From assembly GCF_900100485.1 (NCBI RefSeq), contig NZ_FNDH01000001.1, positions 152,970 through 216,969 of the forward strand: DNA of 64,000 nt, in the 5' to 3' direction. The stretch is from Nitrosomonas sp. Nm132 (GTDB lineage: Bacteria > Pseudomonadota > Gammaproteobacteria > Burkholderiales > Nitrosomonadaceae). Position numbers and translations under genes: made by a program. Below, piece by piece: positions 1-10,916 of this stretch; positions within the stretch are counted from its first letter, which is position 1; each line of letters opens with the position of its first letter. Below the pieces are notes generated by a model. That model saw only the letters and a program-made list of their open reading frames with translations, searched no databases and was not told where the DNA came from.

Positions 1-1
1 T

Positions 2-1498
2 GGTAAAAAACATATCGTCGCTGAAGATATCAAACGCATGACATTGACCTACTCTCAGTTAATCACCCGCAGTTTTATTCTAGGAAACAATCTGCGAAAG
101 CTTACGCGGGCAGGAGAAAACGTGGGAGTGTTATTGCCTAACATGACTGGCACGCTGATCAGTTTCTTTGCCTTACAAGCCTTTGGCCGCACCCCTGCCA
201 TGTTAAATTTCTCCGCCAGCAAAAAGAATCTGGTGGACGCATGTCAACTGGCACAAATCAAATCGGTCATCACGTCCAGACAGTTCATTGAAGCTGGGAA
301 ACTCACTGAAATGATCGATGGATTGCAAGCGCAACGTGTTGCGCTACTTTACCTGGAAGATATTCACAAACACCTTCACTGGTGGAACAAGTTCGCAGGA
401 TTCTTAGCCGGATGGATTCCGCGACTTACTTATCGCGTCACCAGTCCCTCACAGGATCCCAATGCTCCGGCGGTGGTTTTATTTACTTCTGGCTCTGAAG
501 GGACTCCTAAAGGCGTAGTGCTTAGTCACATCAATTTACAGGCGAACCGCTTCCAGGTGTCCTCCCTTATCGATTTTGGTCCAACGGATATCGTATTCAA
601 TGCGTTACCGATTTTTCATTCATTTGGTCTGACAGGCGGCATGCTCTTACCCGTTTTATCCGGAATAAAGACATTTTTTTATGCTTCACCACTGCATTAT
701 CGGGCTATCCCGGAACTGGTATATGACACCAACGCCACACTTCTATTTGGTACCGATACCTTCCTGGCTGGCTATGCACGTCATGCTAATCCCTATGATT
801 TTTACAGTCTTCGCTATGTATTCGCAGGCGCAGAAAAATTAAGGGAAAGTACGCGTAGAACATGGTCAGAAAATTTCGGCGTCCGTATTTTCGAAGGGTA
901 TGGCGCTACTGAAACAGCGCCCATCCTGAGTATCAATACCCCCATGCACAACCGAGCAGGATCGGTAGGTCGCATGCTGCCAGGGATTAGCTACCAGTTG
1001 GAAAAAATTCCAGGTATTAAAAATGGCGGTAAGTTACTAGTCTCTGCTCCTAATGTCATGAAAGGGTATTATCTGATCGACTCGCCCGGGCAGGTTACGC
1101 CCCTACTTAACAGCTGGTATGACACGGGCGATATCGTCGAAATAGATAATGAAGGCTATATATTTATTAAAGGTCGCGCCAAGCGTTTCGCCAAAATCGG
1201 GGGTGAAATGGTTTCTTTAGCTGCGGTAGAAGAGTATGTCAGCAAACTCTGGCCCGATTATATCCATGCCGTGGTGCAGATTCCCGATGCAAAAAAAGGA
1301 GAACGGTTGGTTCTCATTACGACCAATCCCACCGCCAATCGAAATGACTTGATTAGCTATGTTCAGGAACAGGGAATTGGAGAGTTGAGTATCCCAAAAA
1401 CTATTTTAGTAATCAATGAAATGCCTATTCTGGGCACTGGAAAAACAGATTATGTCACCCTTCACGATTGGGTTCTGCAACAGACGGCAAACCTTTAA
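2..1498 (+). CDS. aas: Acyl-ACP synthetase / 2-acylglycerophosphoethanolamine acyltransferase (Aas-like), C-terminal part
   Basis: The reading frame is open through the left edge, so the 5' end is missing; the ATG at 38 is probably internal. The protein is an AMP-binding (acyl-CoA synthetase superfamily) domain. It has the P-loop-like motif FTSGSEGTPKG at about residues 149-159 counted from the internal Met, the adenylation motif YGATETAP near 288, and YDTGDIV near 363. The stretches MLNFSAS and GVVLSHINLQANR resemble the synthetase half of Aas, which activates fatty acids with ATP and reacylates lysophospholipid at the inner membrane. Aas usually carries an N-terminal PlsC acyltransferase (sometimes also an MFS domain), which would lie left of the window. 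The gene converges on der with a 43-bp gap. The adenylating enzyme class is certain; the Aas assignment is likely. Confidence 0.8.
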   Translation, partial: GKKHIVAEDIKRMTLTYSQLITRSFILGNNLRKLTRAGENVGVLLPNMTGTLISFFALQAFGRTPAMLNFSASKKNLVDACQLAQIKSVITSRQFIEAGKLTEMIDGLQAQRVALLYLEDIHKHLHWWNKFAGFLAGWIPRLTYRVTSPSQDPNAPAVVLFTSGSEGTPKGVVLSHINLQANRFQVSSLIDFGPTDIVFNALPIFHSFGLTGGMLLPVLSGIKTFFYASPLHYRAIPELVYDTNATLLFGTDTFLAGYARHANPYDFYSLRYVFAGAEKLRESTRRTWSENFGVRIFEGYGATETAPILSINTPMHNRAGSVGRMLPGISYQLEKIPGIKNGGKLLVSAPNVMKGYYLIDSPGQVTPLLNSWYDTGDIVEIDNEGYIFIKGRAKRFAKIGGEMVSLAAVEEYVSKLWPDYIHAVVQIPDAKKGERLVLITTNPTANRNDLISYVQEQGIGELSIPKTILVINEMPILGTGKTDYVTLHDWVLQQTANL

Positions 1499-1541
1499 TC
1501 TGTGCACTTTCAGGTTTTGATCTTTCTGATATCCATAAATC

Positions 1542-2948
1542 TCATCGACCATATTTCTTCCTGTTCCGGCGACGGCGATTATGCGCACGCCGGGCTTCTT
1601 CTTCGGTCGGTGGCGCAGGTTTCTTATTGGCGTAGGGATTATGGCCTGTCCTGAATTCTACGCGTAACGGCGTACCTTCCAGCCGGAAAGTTTCACGAAA
1701 TGTGCTTTCCAGGTAGCGGCGGTAAGTTTCTGGCACATGATCCAGCATGCTGCCATGAACAATGATTAAGGGAGGATTGGAACCTCCCTGGTGAGCATAG
1801 CGCAATTTGGGACGAGACATCCCTCCCCGTGGAGGAGATTGTTTTGCGACAGCTGCCAGCAAAGCACGTGTCAGCTTGGGTGTGGGCAAATTCGCCATTG
1901 CGGCGGCATAAGCGGTATTAATCGATGGAAATAATCCTTTTATGCCGCTTCCCTGTAACGCAGAAATGTAGTGATATTTAGCAAAATCAAGAAACGCGAA
2001 CTTTCGGGCTATCTCCCGCTTGACAGCATCTCGCTGATAATCATCCAGACCATCCCACTTATTTATAGCGATGACCAATGCTCTGCCCGTTTCCAGAATA
2101 AATCCGGCAATATGGGCATCCTGGTCAGAAATATCATTTCTTGCATCAAGAACCAGGACCACTACATTTGCATCCTCGATGGCTTGCAGTGTTTTGATGA
2201 CTGAAAATTTCTCGATCGTCTCGAATACTTTGCCTCGACGACGCAGACCCGCTGTATCGATCAAAGTGTAATGATGCTGACGGTACTCAAAATCAATATA
2301 AATACTGTCCCGGGTCGTACCCGGCTGATCAAATGCAATGACACGCTCTTCACCCAACAACGTATTGATCAGCGTGGACTTGCCTACGTTGGGCCGTCCG
2401 ACAATGGCGATTTTGGGATATTTTTCTGCTCTCTCCTCAATTTCTTCTGGAGGAGGAAGAAAATCGGCCAAAGCCAATTCGACCAGCTCACCCACGTGAT
2501 CGCCATGAATAGCTGAAATTGCACAAGGCTCACCCAGACCGAGCTCATAAAATTCCGAAGTGACAATAGCGGTTCTCATTCCTTCGGTTTTATTCACTAC
2601 CAGCAGAATTTTGCGACCTGTTTGACGCAGATGCTCCGCAATAATCTTGTCATGCGGCGCCAATCCTTGCCGGCCATCAACCACAAACAAAACAATATCC
2701 GCTTCATCGACTGCCTGCAATGTCTGCTTCGCCATCGCATGCAGCACGCCCGACTTTACAACAGGTTCAAAACCGCCCGTATCTACAACGATATAAGGCT
2801 TATCGCCTATCTTGCCATGACCATAATGCCGATCACGGGTCAACCCTGGAATGTCTGCCACGATGGCATCACGACTGCGCGTGAGACGATTAAACAGTGT
2901 TGATTTACCGACATTGGGTCGCCCAACCAGCACAAGCGTAGGTTTCAT
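1542..2948 (-). CDS. der: Ribosome biogenesis GTPase Der (EngA)
   Basis: This is a double-GTPase that acts in 50S subunit maturation. Two G domains are visible, each opening with a [11 protein letters not shown]-loop (about residues 8-17 and 182-191). Each also has a DTxGx G3 motif and an N/TKxxG-type G4 motif (NKTEG, NKWDG). A KH-like domain and a basic tail ([11 protein letters not shown]) follow. I chose the ATG at 2948 because [13 protein letters not shown] begins directly with the first G domain as in other Der proteins; an upstream in-frame start at 3011 would add 21 residues of unusual sequence. Length of 468 aa is normal. It is the last gene of the bamB-der end of the housekeeping run, 102 bp after bamB. 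Confidence 0.96.
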   Translation of the reverse strand: MKPTLVLVGRPNVGKSTLFNRLTRSRDAIVADIPGLTRDRHYGHGKIGDKPYIVVDTGGFEPVVKSGVLHAMAKQTLQAVDEADIVLFVVDGRQGLAPHDKIIAEHLRQTGRKILLVVNKTEGMRTAIVTSEFYELGLGEPCAISAIHGDHVGELVELALADFLPPPEEIEERAEKYPKIAIVGRPNVGKSTLINTLLGEERVIAFDQPGTTRDSIYIDFEYRQHHYTLIDTAGLRRRGKVFETIEKFSVIKTLQAIEDANVVVLVLDARNDISDQDAHIAGFILETGRALVIAINKWDGLDDYQRDAVKREIARKFAFLDFAKYHYISALQGSGIKGLFPSINTAYAAAMANLPTPKLTRALLAAVAKQSPPRGGMSRPKLRYAHQGGSNPPLIIVHGSMLDHVPETYRRYLESTFRETFRLEGTPLRVEFRTGHNPYANKKPAPPTEEEARRAHNRRRRNRKKYGR

Positions 2949-3050
2949 GATTATAGGAAATGATAATGGCTGAAAAAATGCATGCCCGCTCCCATTACTG
3001 GAAGAAAGCATCTCTGAAATTTATTGTGAAGAGTGGATTACCAACAACCG

Positions 3051-4277
3051 TTACTGCGCAGCAAAAGCGTAAATTCCACCCTTTGAGGTCTGCACGACAA
3101 ACCCATCAGGAATATACTCCGGACGGCTCAAAATAGCACTGCCATCCGTGGCCGCTCGTGCCACCAGACTGCCATCATGGCGCCTGAGTAGTGAGACGTT
3201 ACCTTCTGCATCACCCACTGCCAAGAGTGCACCACGAACAACCAAGGGCGCAGATAATTTACGGCTACCCAGTTTAGCCTGCTTCCACATCATGGCACCA
3301 CTTCTTTTGTCATAAGCGACGACTGCACCACGATCTTCACTTACATAGACATTGTTGTTATCCATAGTAAGACCAACATTGCTAGATGCATCTCTCGCCC
3401 AAATCTGATTACCATCCGCGATCTCAAAGCAGGCAATGCGCCCATTATAGGCTACGGCACAAACTTGTTGATCATCAATAACGGGTAGACCAGCAATATC
3501 CGTCATACGCTCCAGCTCGGTGACCCCGCGTGGTTGTGAAACAGTCGCCTCCCAGCCTACATTGCCGTTTACTAAATTCATGGCTATCAGTTTGCCACCG
3601 GCTAATCCAGCAAATACAGCACCTCGATAAATTAACACGCTGGTAAAATTTCTCATCGTCAATGCAGGCGTAGGCCCTTGATAAACCCATTTACGTTTGC
3701 CATCCGCCGCATCTAATCCAAAAATCCTGCCATCACCGCTCCGTGCAATCACGACACCGCTATCGACCTGGGGCGGACTTAATACTTCGCTGGTCACGCG
3801 CGCTTTCCAGCGCTCATTACCCATTTCGTCAAACGCAAGCACTTCACCCTTGAATGTTCCGATCAGGATCATTCCATGGCCTGCACCCACTCCCCCTGAT
3901 AACTTATGCTCAGTCTCTACCTGCCAGTTCTCTTTTCCAGTAGCCGGATCGAGGCGAACCAGCTGTCCTTTTGCATCAGCCACGTATACTGCGCCATTCT
4001 CATAAATGGGAGAGAATACGGCTATCTCGCTCTTATTCAGGCCGAGCTGCCACAATATCGGTATCTGCGGTAGTGCTTCTAATGCCGCAATTTCTTCCTC
4101 ATTAACCTCAACTTCATCTTTATTACTCAATAGATCAACAAAATTACTAATCCCCAGATCACCCATACTGGCGCATCCGGTCAGTAAAACCAACACGACG
4201 GATAATACGAGGTGTCGTAAGAAGAAACCTCCTGCTCTAAGCAACAAAAGATACTCCAGATACAAATTGACGATCAC
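3051..4277 (-). CDS. bamB: Outer membrane protein assembly lipoprotein BamB
   Basis: BamB is a beta-propeller lipoprotein of the BAM complex that helps insert outer-membrane beta-barrels. The N-terminus has a hydrophobic signal followed by the lipobox LLTGC (Cys about residue 35). The body is a series of PQQ-like/WD-type blades with recurrent motifs such as AVYVADAKGQLVRLDPATGK and YVSEDRGAVVAYDKRSG. The frame opens at GTG 4277, immediately after the stop of the upstream yfgM gene. That makes an unusually long signal region, so an internal start closer to the lipobox is possible. The order yfgM-bamB-der is the conserved proteobacterial arrangement, which strongly supports the call. Confidence 0.93.
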   Translation of the reverse strand: MIVNLYLEYLLLLRAGGFFLRHLVLSVVLVLLTGCASMGDLGISNFVDLLSNKDEVEVNEEEIAALEALPQIPILWQLGLNKSEIAVFSPIYENGAVYVADAKGQLVRLDPATGKENWQVETEHKLSGGVGAGHGMILIGTFKGEVLAFDEMGNERWKARVTSEVLSPPQVDSGVVIARSGDGRIFGLDAADGKRKWVYQGPTPALTMRNFTSVLIYRGAVFAGLAGGKLIAMNLVNGNVGWEATVSQPRGVTELERMTDIAGLPVIDDQQVCAVAYNGRIACFEIADGNQIWARDASSNVGLTMDNNNVYVSEDRGAVVAYDKRSGAMMWKQAKLGSRKLSAPLVVRGALLAVGDAEGNVSLLRRHDGSLVARAATDGSAILSRPEYIPDGFVVQTSKGGIYAFAAQ

Positions 4278-4925
4278 CTACTGCTTGGTCTCTCTCAAAG
4301 CATCCAGCTTCATCTGGACAATATTCTGATAGGCGCTTCTACCACCACCCAATTTATCGATTGCTTGTTGATAAGCTATACGCGCTTCAGCTATTTTTCC
4401 CGATGCAGTGAGAATATCTCCTTTCAAATCAGTATAAAGTCCTGTAAAAGATTCTCCATGCTGAGCATTTAGCAGACTCAGAGCTTCATCATATTTCTTC
4501 TCATCCAACAATATGCCAGCAAGGCGTAATCGCGCGATATCCTTTATCTCCGACTCCTTACTCACATCCAGAATCCACTGCAATTTACTTTTAGTCCCTT
4601 GTATCTCACCAGCATTGATATTTGCATGCGCTGCAATCAGAGCTGCGCGTGAAGCATACCCGCTAGCAGGGAAGCCCTCCATCAACAAATGCGCGGCATC
4701 ATTAATCTTCCCGGAGTTACTATTTTTCTCAACTTGCTGTTGCAATATAGCAAACAAGTCAGCAGCCTGCTGTGCTTGCTGCCTTTTATAATAATTCCAA
4801 GTCTGCGTTCCGACGATCGTTGCAATCAAGGTTGTTACGATGATAATCATCGTATTACCATGCGCTGCCCACCAGGCTTTTAGCCCTTCTATTTTTTCCT
4901 GTTCTTCCGGATTATAAGCTGCCAT
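4278..4925 (-). CDS. yfgM: YfgM-like tetratricopeptide protein (ancillary SecYEG translocon factor)
   Basis: The 215-aa protein has a short cytosolic N-terminus (MAAYNPEEQEKIEGLKAWW), one transmembrane helix at about residues 24-45, and a periplasmic TPR-like domain. This is the topology of YfgM, which associates with SecYEG and PpiD and assists periplasmic chaperoning. The start ATG at 4925 is preceded on the mRNA by an AGGTCAAG-like ribosome-binding site. It sits 30 bp after hisS and abuts bamB, the usual hisS-yfgM-bamB-der order. The family assignment rests on topology plus synteny rather than a catalytic motif. Confidence 0.88.
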   Translation of the reverse strand: MAAYNPEEQEKIEGLKAWWAAHGNTMIIIVTTLIATIVGTQTWNYYKRQQAQQAADLFAILQQQVEKNSNSGKINDAAHLLMEGFPASGYASRAALIAAHANINAGEIQGTKSKLQWILDVSKESEIKDIARLRLAGILLDEKKYDEALSLLNAQHGESFTGLYTDLKGDILTASGKIAEARIAYQQAIDKLGGGRSAYQNIVQMKLDALRETKQ

Positions 4926-4955
4926 TTTTTCTTGACCTGCCTAGATAATTAACTA

Positions 4956-6212
4956 TTAAATTCGTTTGAGTAGTGGGCCTGCTTCCGCTAGCCCTATTCT
5001 CACCTGCTCAGCTGCCTCACGCAACGGCTTGATGCTCACTTCCCCTGCTTTTGCTTCATCATCACCAATAATGACAGCAAAACGAGCGCCACTGGCATCC
5101 GCTTTCTTCATTTGCGATTTAAAACTTCCGCCGCCGCAATGCAAAATAACGCTGAGCCCTTCATTACGAAACCATTCTACTGCTTTCCAGGAAAAATTCG
5201 CAGCGATCTCTCCCTGATGAGCAACATAAATATCGACGGCAGGGTTTGGAATTTCACTTTCGCCTATCAAAGCAAGAATTCGTTCAATTCCCATCGCAAA
5301 CCCACAGGCAGGCGCCGGCTTTCCGCCCATTTGCGCGATCAACCCATCATAGCGCCCTCCTGCGCATATCGTCCCTTGTGCACCCAGCTTATCGGTCACC
5401 CATTCGAATACGGTGCGATTGTAATAATCCAATCCCCTCACAAGCTGGAGATTAATCTCAAAATCAACACCTTGCTCGTGCAGCACTCGCTGCAACGCTT
5501 CAAAATGCTTTAGTGATTCCTCATCCAGATCATCCAATAACCGTGGTGCTCCAAGCAGGATCTCGCGCATGAGCGGATTCTTACTATCCAGGATACGCAG
5601 GGGATTGCTATGCAGGCGCCTGCGTGCATCTTCATCCAGTTCATCCCAATACTGCTCAAAATACTTGATGAGTCTTGCCCGATAAATGGCACGTGATTCG
5701 GTGCTGCCAAGCGTGCCAATTTCCAGGTGCACACCTGAAATGCCCAATTGACGCCAAAGCCGCGCGCACATGATGATCAGCTCTGCATCGATATCAGCGC
5801 CCGCATATCCCAGCGCCTCCACGCCAACTTGGTGAAATTGCCGGTACCGCCCTTTTTGTGGACGTTCATGCCGAAACATCGGTCCATAGTAATATAATCT
5901 CTGCGGCCCTGCATAAAGAAGATTATGCTCAAGCACTGCACGCACACAGGAAGCTGTTCCTTCCGGACGCAATGTCAGACTATCTCCATTAAGATGGTCC
6001 ACAAACGTGTACATTTCCTTTTCGACGATATCAGTCACCGCACCGATCGAGCGTATGAATAAATCAGTCTGCTCGACGATGGGAGTACGAATATTACGGT
6101 AACCATAACTGGCGAGCCAGGTACGCACTGCATCCTCAAAAAACTCCCAACGATGCGCTTCATCTGGCAGGATATCATTCATCCCGCGGATAGCCTGAAT
6201 CACATTAGGCAT
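4956..6212 (-). CDS. hisS: Histidyl-tRNA synthetase
   Basis: This class II aminoacyl-tRNA synthetase charges tRNA-His. Class II motif 2 region and histidine-specific motifs are visible: [41 protein letters not shown] and [11 protein letters not shown]-terminal anticodon-binding domain (VYVAHQGE onwards) follows. I chose the ATG at 6212 ([16 protein letters not shown]), the usual start of HisRS; an upstream in-frame ATG at 6254 would extend 14 residues further into ispG. With this start the gene still overlaps the end of ispG by 8 bp, suggesting translational coupling. Length of 418 aa is typical. Confidence 0.97.
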   Translation of the reverse strand: MPNVIQAIRGMNDILPDEAHRWEFFEDAVRTWLASYGYRNIRTPIVEQTDLFIRSIGAVTDIVEKEMYTFVDHLNGDSLTLRPEGTASCVRAVLEHNLLYAGPQRLYYYGPMFRHERPQKGRYRQFHQVGVEALGYAGADIDAELIIMCARLWRQLGISGVHLEIGTLGSTESRAIYRARLIKYFEQYWDELDEDARRRLHSNPLRILDSKNPLMREILLGAPRLLDDLDEESLKHFEALQRVLHEQGVDFEINLQLVRGLDYYNRTVFEWVTDKLGAQGTICAGGRYDGLIAQMGGKPAPACGFAMGIERILALIGESEIPNPAVDIYVAHQGEIAANFSWKAVEWFRNEGLSVILHCGGGSFKSQMKKADASGARFAVIIGDDEAKAGEVSIKPLREAAEQVRIGLAEAGPLLKRI

Positions 6213-7449
6213 GGATTGATTTTCTTTGGTATTTGGTGCGTACATATTCATCAACGATGTGACGAAATTCGCCCGCGATGTTGTCCCCCTTCAGGGTGAC
6301 TGTCTTTTGTCCATCCACATAAACCGGTGCCACCGGATTTTCTCCTGAGCCAGGCAAGCTAATACCAATATTGGCATGCTTACTTTCCCCCGGACCATTG
6401 ACCACGCATCCCATCACCGCCAGCGTCATGTTTTCCACTCCATCATATTGTTCACGCCAGGTGGTCATTTGCTCTCGCACATAAGCTTGGATACTTTCAG
6501 CTAACTCTTGAAAATAAGTACTCGTTGTTCGTCCGCAACCTGGGCATGCTGCCACCAGCGGAACAAATGCCCGCAAACCCATTGTCTGCAGGATTTCCTG
6601 CGCCACGATGACCTCACGCGTGCGATCCCCTCCAGGCTCAGGCGTCAGTGATATCCGTATGGTATCGCCTATCCCTTCAAACAACAGCACCGACAATGCT
6701 GCAGTCGATGCAACGATCCCCTTCGACCCCATCCCTGCCTCTGTCAACCCCAGGTGCAGTGCATAATCACACTGAGCTGCCAGGTCACGATAGACCGCTA
6801 TCAAGTCTTGCACACCGCTTACCTTGCAAGACAGCACGATGTGATCTCGTGGAAGCCCAAGCTCTTCAGCCTTGGTTGCACTCTCCAAAGCAGAAGTAAT
6901 GAGAGCCTTGCGCATTACTTGACCAGCATCCATTGGTTCAGCAGATTTGGCATTTTCATCCATGATGCGTGCCAGCATTTCCGGATCCAAACTACCCCAA
7001 TTGACGCCAATTCGCACAGGCTTGTCGTATTTACAAGCTATCTCAATCAGCGTAGCAAACTGCTCATCGCGCTTCTTGCCATGACCTACATTTCCTGGAT
7101 TGATACGATACTTGGCCAATGCTCTGGCGCAATCCGGGTAGGCGGTCAGTAATTTGTGGCCATTAAAATGAAAGTCGCCTACCAGTGGCACATGACAGCC
7201 CATATTGTCCAATCTTGCACGAATCGCTGGCACTGCATTGGCTGCTTCTGCAGTATTGACTGTAATTCGCACCAATTCTGAACCAGCATGCGCCAATTGC
7301 GCAACCTGTATGGCGGTAGCCACTTCATCTGCTGTATCAGTATTAGTCATCGATTGTACAACGACAGGTGCATTACCACCGATCATGATTGAATCTACGC
7401 GAACCCCAACACTTCTGCGCCGGGGTAAAGAAATATTATTTTGAGACAT
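6205..7449 (-). CDS. ispG: 4-hydroxy-3-methylbut-2-en-1-yl diphosphate synthase (IspG/GcpE)
   Basis: IspG is the [4Fe-4S] enzyme of the MEP isoprenoid pathway that reductively converts MEcPP to HMBPP. The cluster ligands are visible as CPGCGRT (Cys302 and Cys305) and the Cys of [10 protein letters not shown] (Cys348). The N-terminal TIM-barrel part carries VQSMTNTDT. The 414-aa length fits the betaproteobacterial form. The ATG at 7449 is the natural start. It lies 52 bp after rodZ and overlaps hisS by 8 bp. Its cluster need links it functionally to the Suf operon at 25-31.7 kb. Confidence 0.97.
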   Translation of the reverse strand: MSQNNISLPRRRSVGVRVDSIMIGGNAPVVVQSMTNTDTADEVATAIQVAQLAHAGSELVRITVNTAEAANAVPAIRARLDNMGCHVPLVGDFHFNGHKLLTAYPDCARALAKYRINPGNVGHGKKRDEQFATLIEIACKYDKPVRIGVNWGSLDPEMLARIMDENAKSAEPMDAGQVMRKALITSALESATKAEELGLPRDHIVLSCKVSGVQDLIAVYRDLAAQCDYALHLGLTEAGMGSKGIVASTAALSVLLFEGIGDTIRISLTPEPGGDRTREVIVAQEILQTMGLRAFVPLVAACPGCGRTTSTYFQELAESIQAYVREQMTTWREQYDGVENMTLAVMGCVVNGPGESKHANIGISLPGSGENPVAPVYVDGQKTVTLKGDNIAGEFRHIVDEYVRTKYQRKSIHA

Positions 7450-7501
7450 TATTCTATAAAGCCTGAAAAAGAACTAAAATTTGACAAATAAAACGAGAAA
7501 T

Positions 7502-8527
7502 TCATTCAAGTGAAAAACGAGCTACATCATCGTTTCTCCGGGTATAGGGAGCTAGATCAACCGGCTTGCCATTATAGGTAAGATTAACGCCCGTAGCATT
7601 ACCAATCACTAAATACAAAGGTGGCATCCCTTTTATCACTTGCTCCGTACCTTTGGCATTCGTTTTGACAAAAATCACTTTTCTATTGCTGTCCTTTATC
7701 TCCACCCATGACTCCTTGGAAAAAATGAAATGCAGTGTTTTTTCATTACTCTCAATCACCTCGGTTACAGCAGACCCAGCCACCGCCGACACGACCGGAG
7801 CAGGTACGATTCCTGATGGACTCTTCTCTGATGGCCCCATGCCGCGCGAAAGAACTGAAGGTGTCTGTGGCAGCAATAATTCCATTGTGACCTGACCATT
7901 TTCTGCTTGCGAATCAAACGAAGCATTTGCATCAATATCATGCTCCATAACCGACTCTTGCCCCCAATCTCCGCTCTGATACACACCGTAACCCAACAAA
8001 GCCAGAATTAAAACCATAGCCGAAAGCAATACTCCGCGCGCGCCGCCCGCTCGTTTCGACGAAACCAGTGGAGTCGTTTTTATCTGCCTTGCGGGACCTT
8101 GATGAGCCAGCAGGGGCGCGGATTGAGTCAATAAACGAAGCAATGAATTAGTGTCAAGCTGTAGCAAGCTACCATAATTACGAACAAAGCCTCGTAAGAA
8201 TGTACCGGAAGGAAGCTTACTGTAATCTTCTTCCTCAAGGGCATTTATTTGCTGTATTGACAATCGCAATCGCCTCGCCACCTCACCTACACTCAAGCCG
8301 CGCCTCAGTCTTTCAGCACGTAGTCGCTGTCCGTACCCAATTACTGCATTAAACTCTTCCCCTGCACTTGCCCCATGACCAGCAAGAAGCTTGCTGGTCG
8401 CCTCAATACTAGCCTCACGTCCATCAATCTGAACAAGTGTGCTTTCACGAACGCCGCCATCAGAAGAGATCGCCCCTTCTAGATGGATATCAAACGCTTC
8501 TAGTCCATTTTTGGAACCATCATTCAT
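7502..8527 (-). CDS. rodZ: RodZ-like cytoskeletal/cell-shape protein (HTH plus DUF4115)
   Basis: The 341-aa protein has an N-terminal extension of about 60 residues. A Cro/C1-type helix-turn-helix follows (about 63-125; GQRLRAERLRRGLSVGEVAR), then a transmembrane helix (about 165-186), a Ser/Pro-rich linker, and a C-terminal DUF4115 beta domain (about 265-335, with WVEIKDSN and GxPPLYLVIGNA). This is the RodZ architecture, a bitopic protein that links MreB filaments to the cell-wall machinery. It overlaps pilW by 8 bp and precedes ispG, matching the rlmN-pilF-rodZ-ispG order of many proteobacteria. The call is strong as a family assignment; the shape function is inferred. Confidence 0.9.
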   Translation of the reverse strand: MNDGSKNGLEAFDIHLEGAISSDGGVRESTLVQIDGREASIEATSKLLAGHGASAGEEFNAVIGYGQRLRAERLRRGLSVGEVARRLRLSIQQINALEEEDYSKLPSGTFLRGFVRNYGSLLQLDTNSLLRLLTQSAPLLAHQGPARQIKTTPLVSSKRAGGARGVLLSAMVLILALLGYGVYQSGDWGQESVMEHDIDANASFDSQAENGQVTMELLLPQTPSVLSRGMGPSEKSPSGIVPAPVVSAVAGSAVTEVIESNEKTLHFIFSKESWVEIKDSNRKVIFVKTNAKGTEQVIKGMPPLYLVIGNATGVNLTYNGKPVDLAPYTRRNDDVARFSLE

Positions 8528-9311
8528 GATTTAATCTCCCTTCACGCAGCGCCATCGCCTCACTGGAATCAGGAAAACGCCTTTGTAACTGAGAAGCATA
8601 GCTGGTCTCAGCCTGATAATCTCCGATTGCATGTTCAATTTGAATGGCCAGCCATAAACTTTCTGGCGTAAGTGGATAAGCCTGCATATAGGAAGTAATG
8701 CTGGATTTAGCCGTTTTGAGATTACCACGCTTGAAAGCGATCTCAATTAACCCAAGTACTGCCAGTGGATAGTCGGGGCGAATGACCAAGGCTTTCTGGA
8801 AGAATACTTTAGCGCGTTCGAATTCATTACGTTTAAGCACACAAATTCCTGCATTCGAGTATGTTTTTTCAGGCATTTCATAAAGGGGATCTCTGATTGC
8901 ACTCATAAAATGGTCCACTGCCAGATCCATCTGTTCAGGCTGGCGCTGACAAAGAAACCAGCCAAAGTTATTATGGCTGTCAGAGTCGTTAGGTGCAATT
9001 CTGAGCGCATGCTCAAAATTCCATCGCGCACGCCCATCTTCGCGCAAATCCATATATACTAATCCGAGTACATTATAGGCCGGCGCATAATTTGGGTTTG
9101 TCCGCAATGCGATTTCAGCTTCTTCTATTGCCACTCTGTACCGACCACGACTGTAATATTGTCCAGCTAGTTCCGTATGAATTTTTGCACTTTGTTGCGC
9201 TCGTTTTCTTGCTTCTTCCGAAGCCTGTGCTGTCTCTTTAACGGGTGATTGCGTGCATCCAGTGATCAGCACCATAAACACTCCCACCAAACCAGCCAGC
9301 ACCTTTTTCAC
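8520..9311 (-). CDS. pilW: Type IV pilus biogenesis/stability lipoprotein PilW/PilF
   Basis: PilF/PilW is an outer-membrane lipoprotein (pilotin) needed for PilQ secretin assembly. The N-terminus has a signal peptide with lipobox LITGC (Cys19). The rest is about six TPR motifs, for example [29 protein letters not shown] split over residues 51-80. The start is GTG at 9311, overlapping the rlmN stop in a GTGA arrangement, which supports translational coupling. Length of 263 aa is typical. No other pilus genes lie in this window; the pairing with rlmN is the usual synteny. Confidence 0.91.
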   Translation of the reverse strand: MKKVLAGLVGVFMVLITGCTQSPVKETAQASEEARKRAQQSAKIHTELAGQYYSRGRYRVAIEEAEIALRTNPNYAPAYNVLGLVYMDLREDGRARWNFEHALRIAPNDSDSHNNFGWFLCQRQPEQMDLAVDHFMSAIRDPLYEMPEKTYSNAGICVLKRNEFERAKVFFQKALVIRPDYPLAVLGLIEIAFKRGNLKTAKSSITSYMQAYPLTPESLWLAIQIEHAIGDYQAETSYASQLQRRFPDSSEAMALREGRLNHE

Positions 9312-10462
9312 CCTGTTACCCTTGTCATGCCACGATTTGTTCGTCGGGTTTTATCCAGTACCTGCCCAGCCAATTGACCACAAGCTGCATCGATATCATC
9401 ACCTCGTGTTTTACGCACCGTGGTCATGATATCTGCTTGCATCAACACATCACGAAAAACTCGAATCGCTTCTGATGATGAACGCTTATAACCCGATCCA
9501 GAAAAGGAATTAAACGGGATCAGATTCAGCTTACAGGGAATTTTTTTTACCAGTCGCACCAACTCATGCGCATGCTCCACGCTGTCATTTACGCTGTTAA
9601 GCATGACGTATTCGAATGTAATGAAGTCTCTAGGCGCAGCTTGAAGATAACGCTCACATGCAGCCAACAACATCTCGATTGGATACTTCTTATTAATCGG
9701 CACCAATTGATCACGCAATGTATCATTGGGTGCATGCAAAGAAACTGCCAAAGCAACGGGGCAGCGCTCGCGCAACCGATCCATTGCGGGTACCAGACCG
9801 GAAGTACTGACCGTTACTCTCCGCCTGGATAATCCATAAGCGCTATCATCGAGCATCAAATCCAGTGCCGTAACGACATTTTCGAAATTGGCCAATGGTT
9901 CACCCATCCCCATCAGTACAACATTGCTAATCGCCCGAGCAGCGTTTTTTTTCTGATCGTGTATCCTTCCATTGACAACACTTTCTGGCGTAAAACAAGC
10001 TTCATGACCACTTTCAGTTTTGAGCATCTTATTTGCCCACCACAACTGACCGATGATCTCCGCAACCGTTAGATTACGATTAAAACCTTGCTTCCCAGTC
10101 GAACAGAAACTACATGCCAGCGCGCACCCCACCTGACTGGAAACACAGAGTGTGCCACGATTAGCTTCAGGAATGAAAACCATTTCTACAGCATTGCCGA
10201 CACCCGTTGATAATAACCATTTCCGGGTGCCATCTGCAGCGATATGATCATTGATAACTTCGGGTGATTGAATGATGGCAAGCGCAGCAAGCTTCTCTCG
10301 AAATGCTTTTGCCAGATCACTCATCTCCGCAAAATCTGACATGCCTAATTGATGTATCCAGCGCAACAATTGTTTTGCACGATAGGGTTTTTCTCCAATA
10401 TCCATGCAGAAACGCGCAAGACCCGCCGAATCAAGATCAAGTAAATTAATCGCCACATTCAT
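9308..10462 (-). CDS. rlmN: Dual-specificity 23S rRNA/tRNA adenine-C2 methyltransferase RlmN
   Basis: RlmN is a radical-SAM methyltransferase that modifies A2503 of 23S rRNA and A37 of some tRNAs. The radical-SAM cluster motif CALACSFC gives Cys113, Cys117 and Cys120. The C-terminal motif [17 protein letters not shown] holds the resolving-type Cys expected for the mechanism. [11 protein letters not shown] and LNLIPFNS are further family signatures. The gene is 28 bp downstream of ndk and overlaps pilW by 4 bp. The 384-aa length is slightly above the E. coli protein; about 20 extra residues lie after the cluster motif (around 141-163). Confidence 0.97.
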   Translation of the reverse strand: MNVAINLLDLDSAGLARFCMDIGEKPYRAKQLLRWIHQLGMSDFAEMSDLAKAFREKLAALAIIQSPEVINDHIAADGTRKWLLSTGVGNAVEMVFIPEANRGTLCVSSQVGCALACSFCSTGKQGFNRNLTVAEIIGQLWWANKMLKTESGHEACFTPESVVNGRIHDQKKNAARAISNVVLMGMGEPLANFENVVTALDLMLDDSAYGLSRRRVTVSTSGLVPAMDRLRERCPVALAVSLHAPNDTLRDQLVPINKKYPIEMLLAACERYLQAAPRDFITFEYVMLNSVNDSVEHAHELVRLVKKIPCKLNLIPFNSFSGSGYKRSSSEAIRVFRDVLMQADIMTTVRKTRGDDIDAACGQLAGQVLDKTRRTNRGMTRVTG

Positions 10463-10490
10463 ACCAAGTTACCCTGGTTATAGACTATTT

Positions 10491-10916
10491 TTAACGTGAA
10501 TAAATATCTAAAGCAGGAAAAAAGCAGGCGATTTCCACTGCCGCAGTCTCAGGCGCATCAGAACCATGCACCGCATTCGCATCGATATTTTCCGCGAAAT
10601 CAGCACGGATAGTTCCTTTTTCAGCTTTCTGTGGGTCTGTTGCTCCCATCAATTCACGGTTCTTTCTGACAGCGTCTTCTCCTTCAAGCACCTGAATCAT
10701 GACAGGTCCAGAAGTCATAAATTCCACCAGATCATTAAAAAAAGGGCGCCCTCGATGAACCCCATAGAAGGTCTCAGCCTCAATCCGGGATAGCTGCATC
10801 ATACGCGCAGCGATAATTCTTAACCCGGCCTCCTCAAATCTTGAATAAATCTGGCCAATGACATTTTTTGCAACCGCATCCGGTTTAATAATAGACAACG
10901 TTCTTTCAACAGCCAT
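10491..10916 (-). CDS. ndk: Nucleoside diphosphate kinase
   Basis: Ndk transfers the gamma phosphate between nucleoside triphosphates and diphosphates through a phospho-histidine. The sequence shows the family start [15 protein letters not shown], the nucleotide-binding region [16 protein letters not shown] segment (here [13 protein letters not shown]), and the active-site His in [13 protein letters not shown] chose ATG 10916: the mRNA carries GGAG about 6 bases upstream, and the residue count (141) matches the family, whereas the upstream in-frame ATG at 10928 would only add MEYL. It leads the minus-strand housekeeping run. Confidence 0.97.
   Translation of the reverse strand: MAVERTLSIIKPDAVAKNVIGQIYSRFEEAGLRIIAARMMQLSRIEAETFYGVHRGRPFFNDLVEFMTSGPVMIQVLEGEDAVRKNRELMGATDPQKAEKGTIRADFAENIDANAVHGSDAPETAAVEIACFFPALDIYSR

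Noticed and set aside
2071..2903. Several plus-strand frames of 66-93 codons inside der
   Set aside because: They lie antisense to a complete, clearly conserved gene and have no motifs or ribosome sites.
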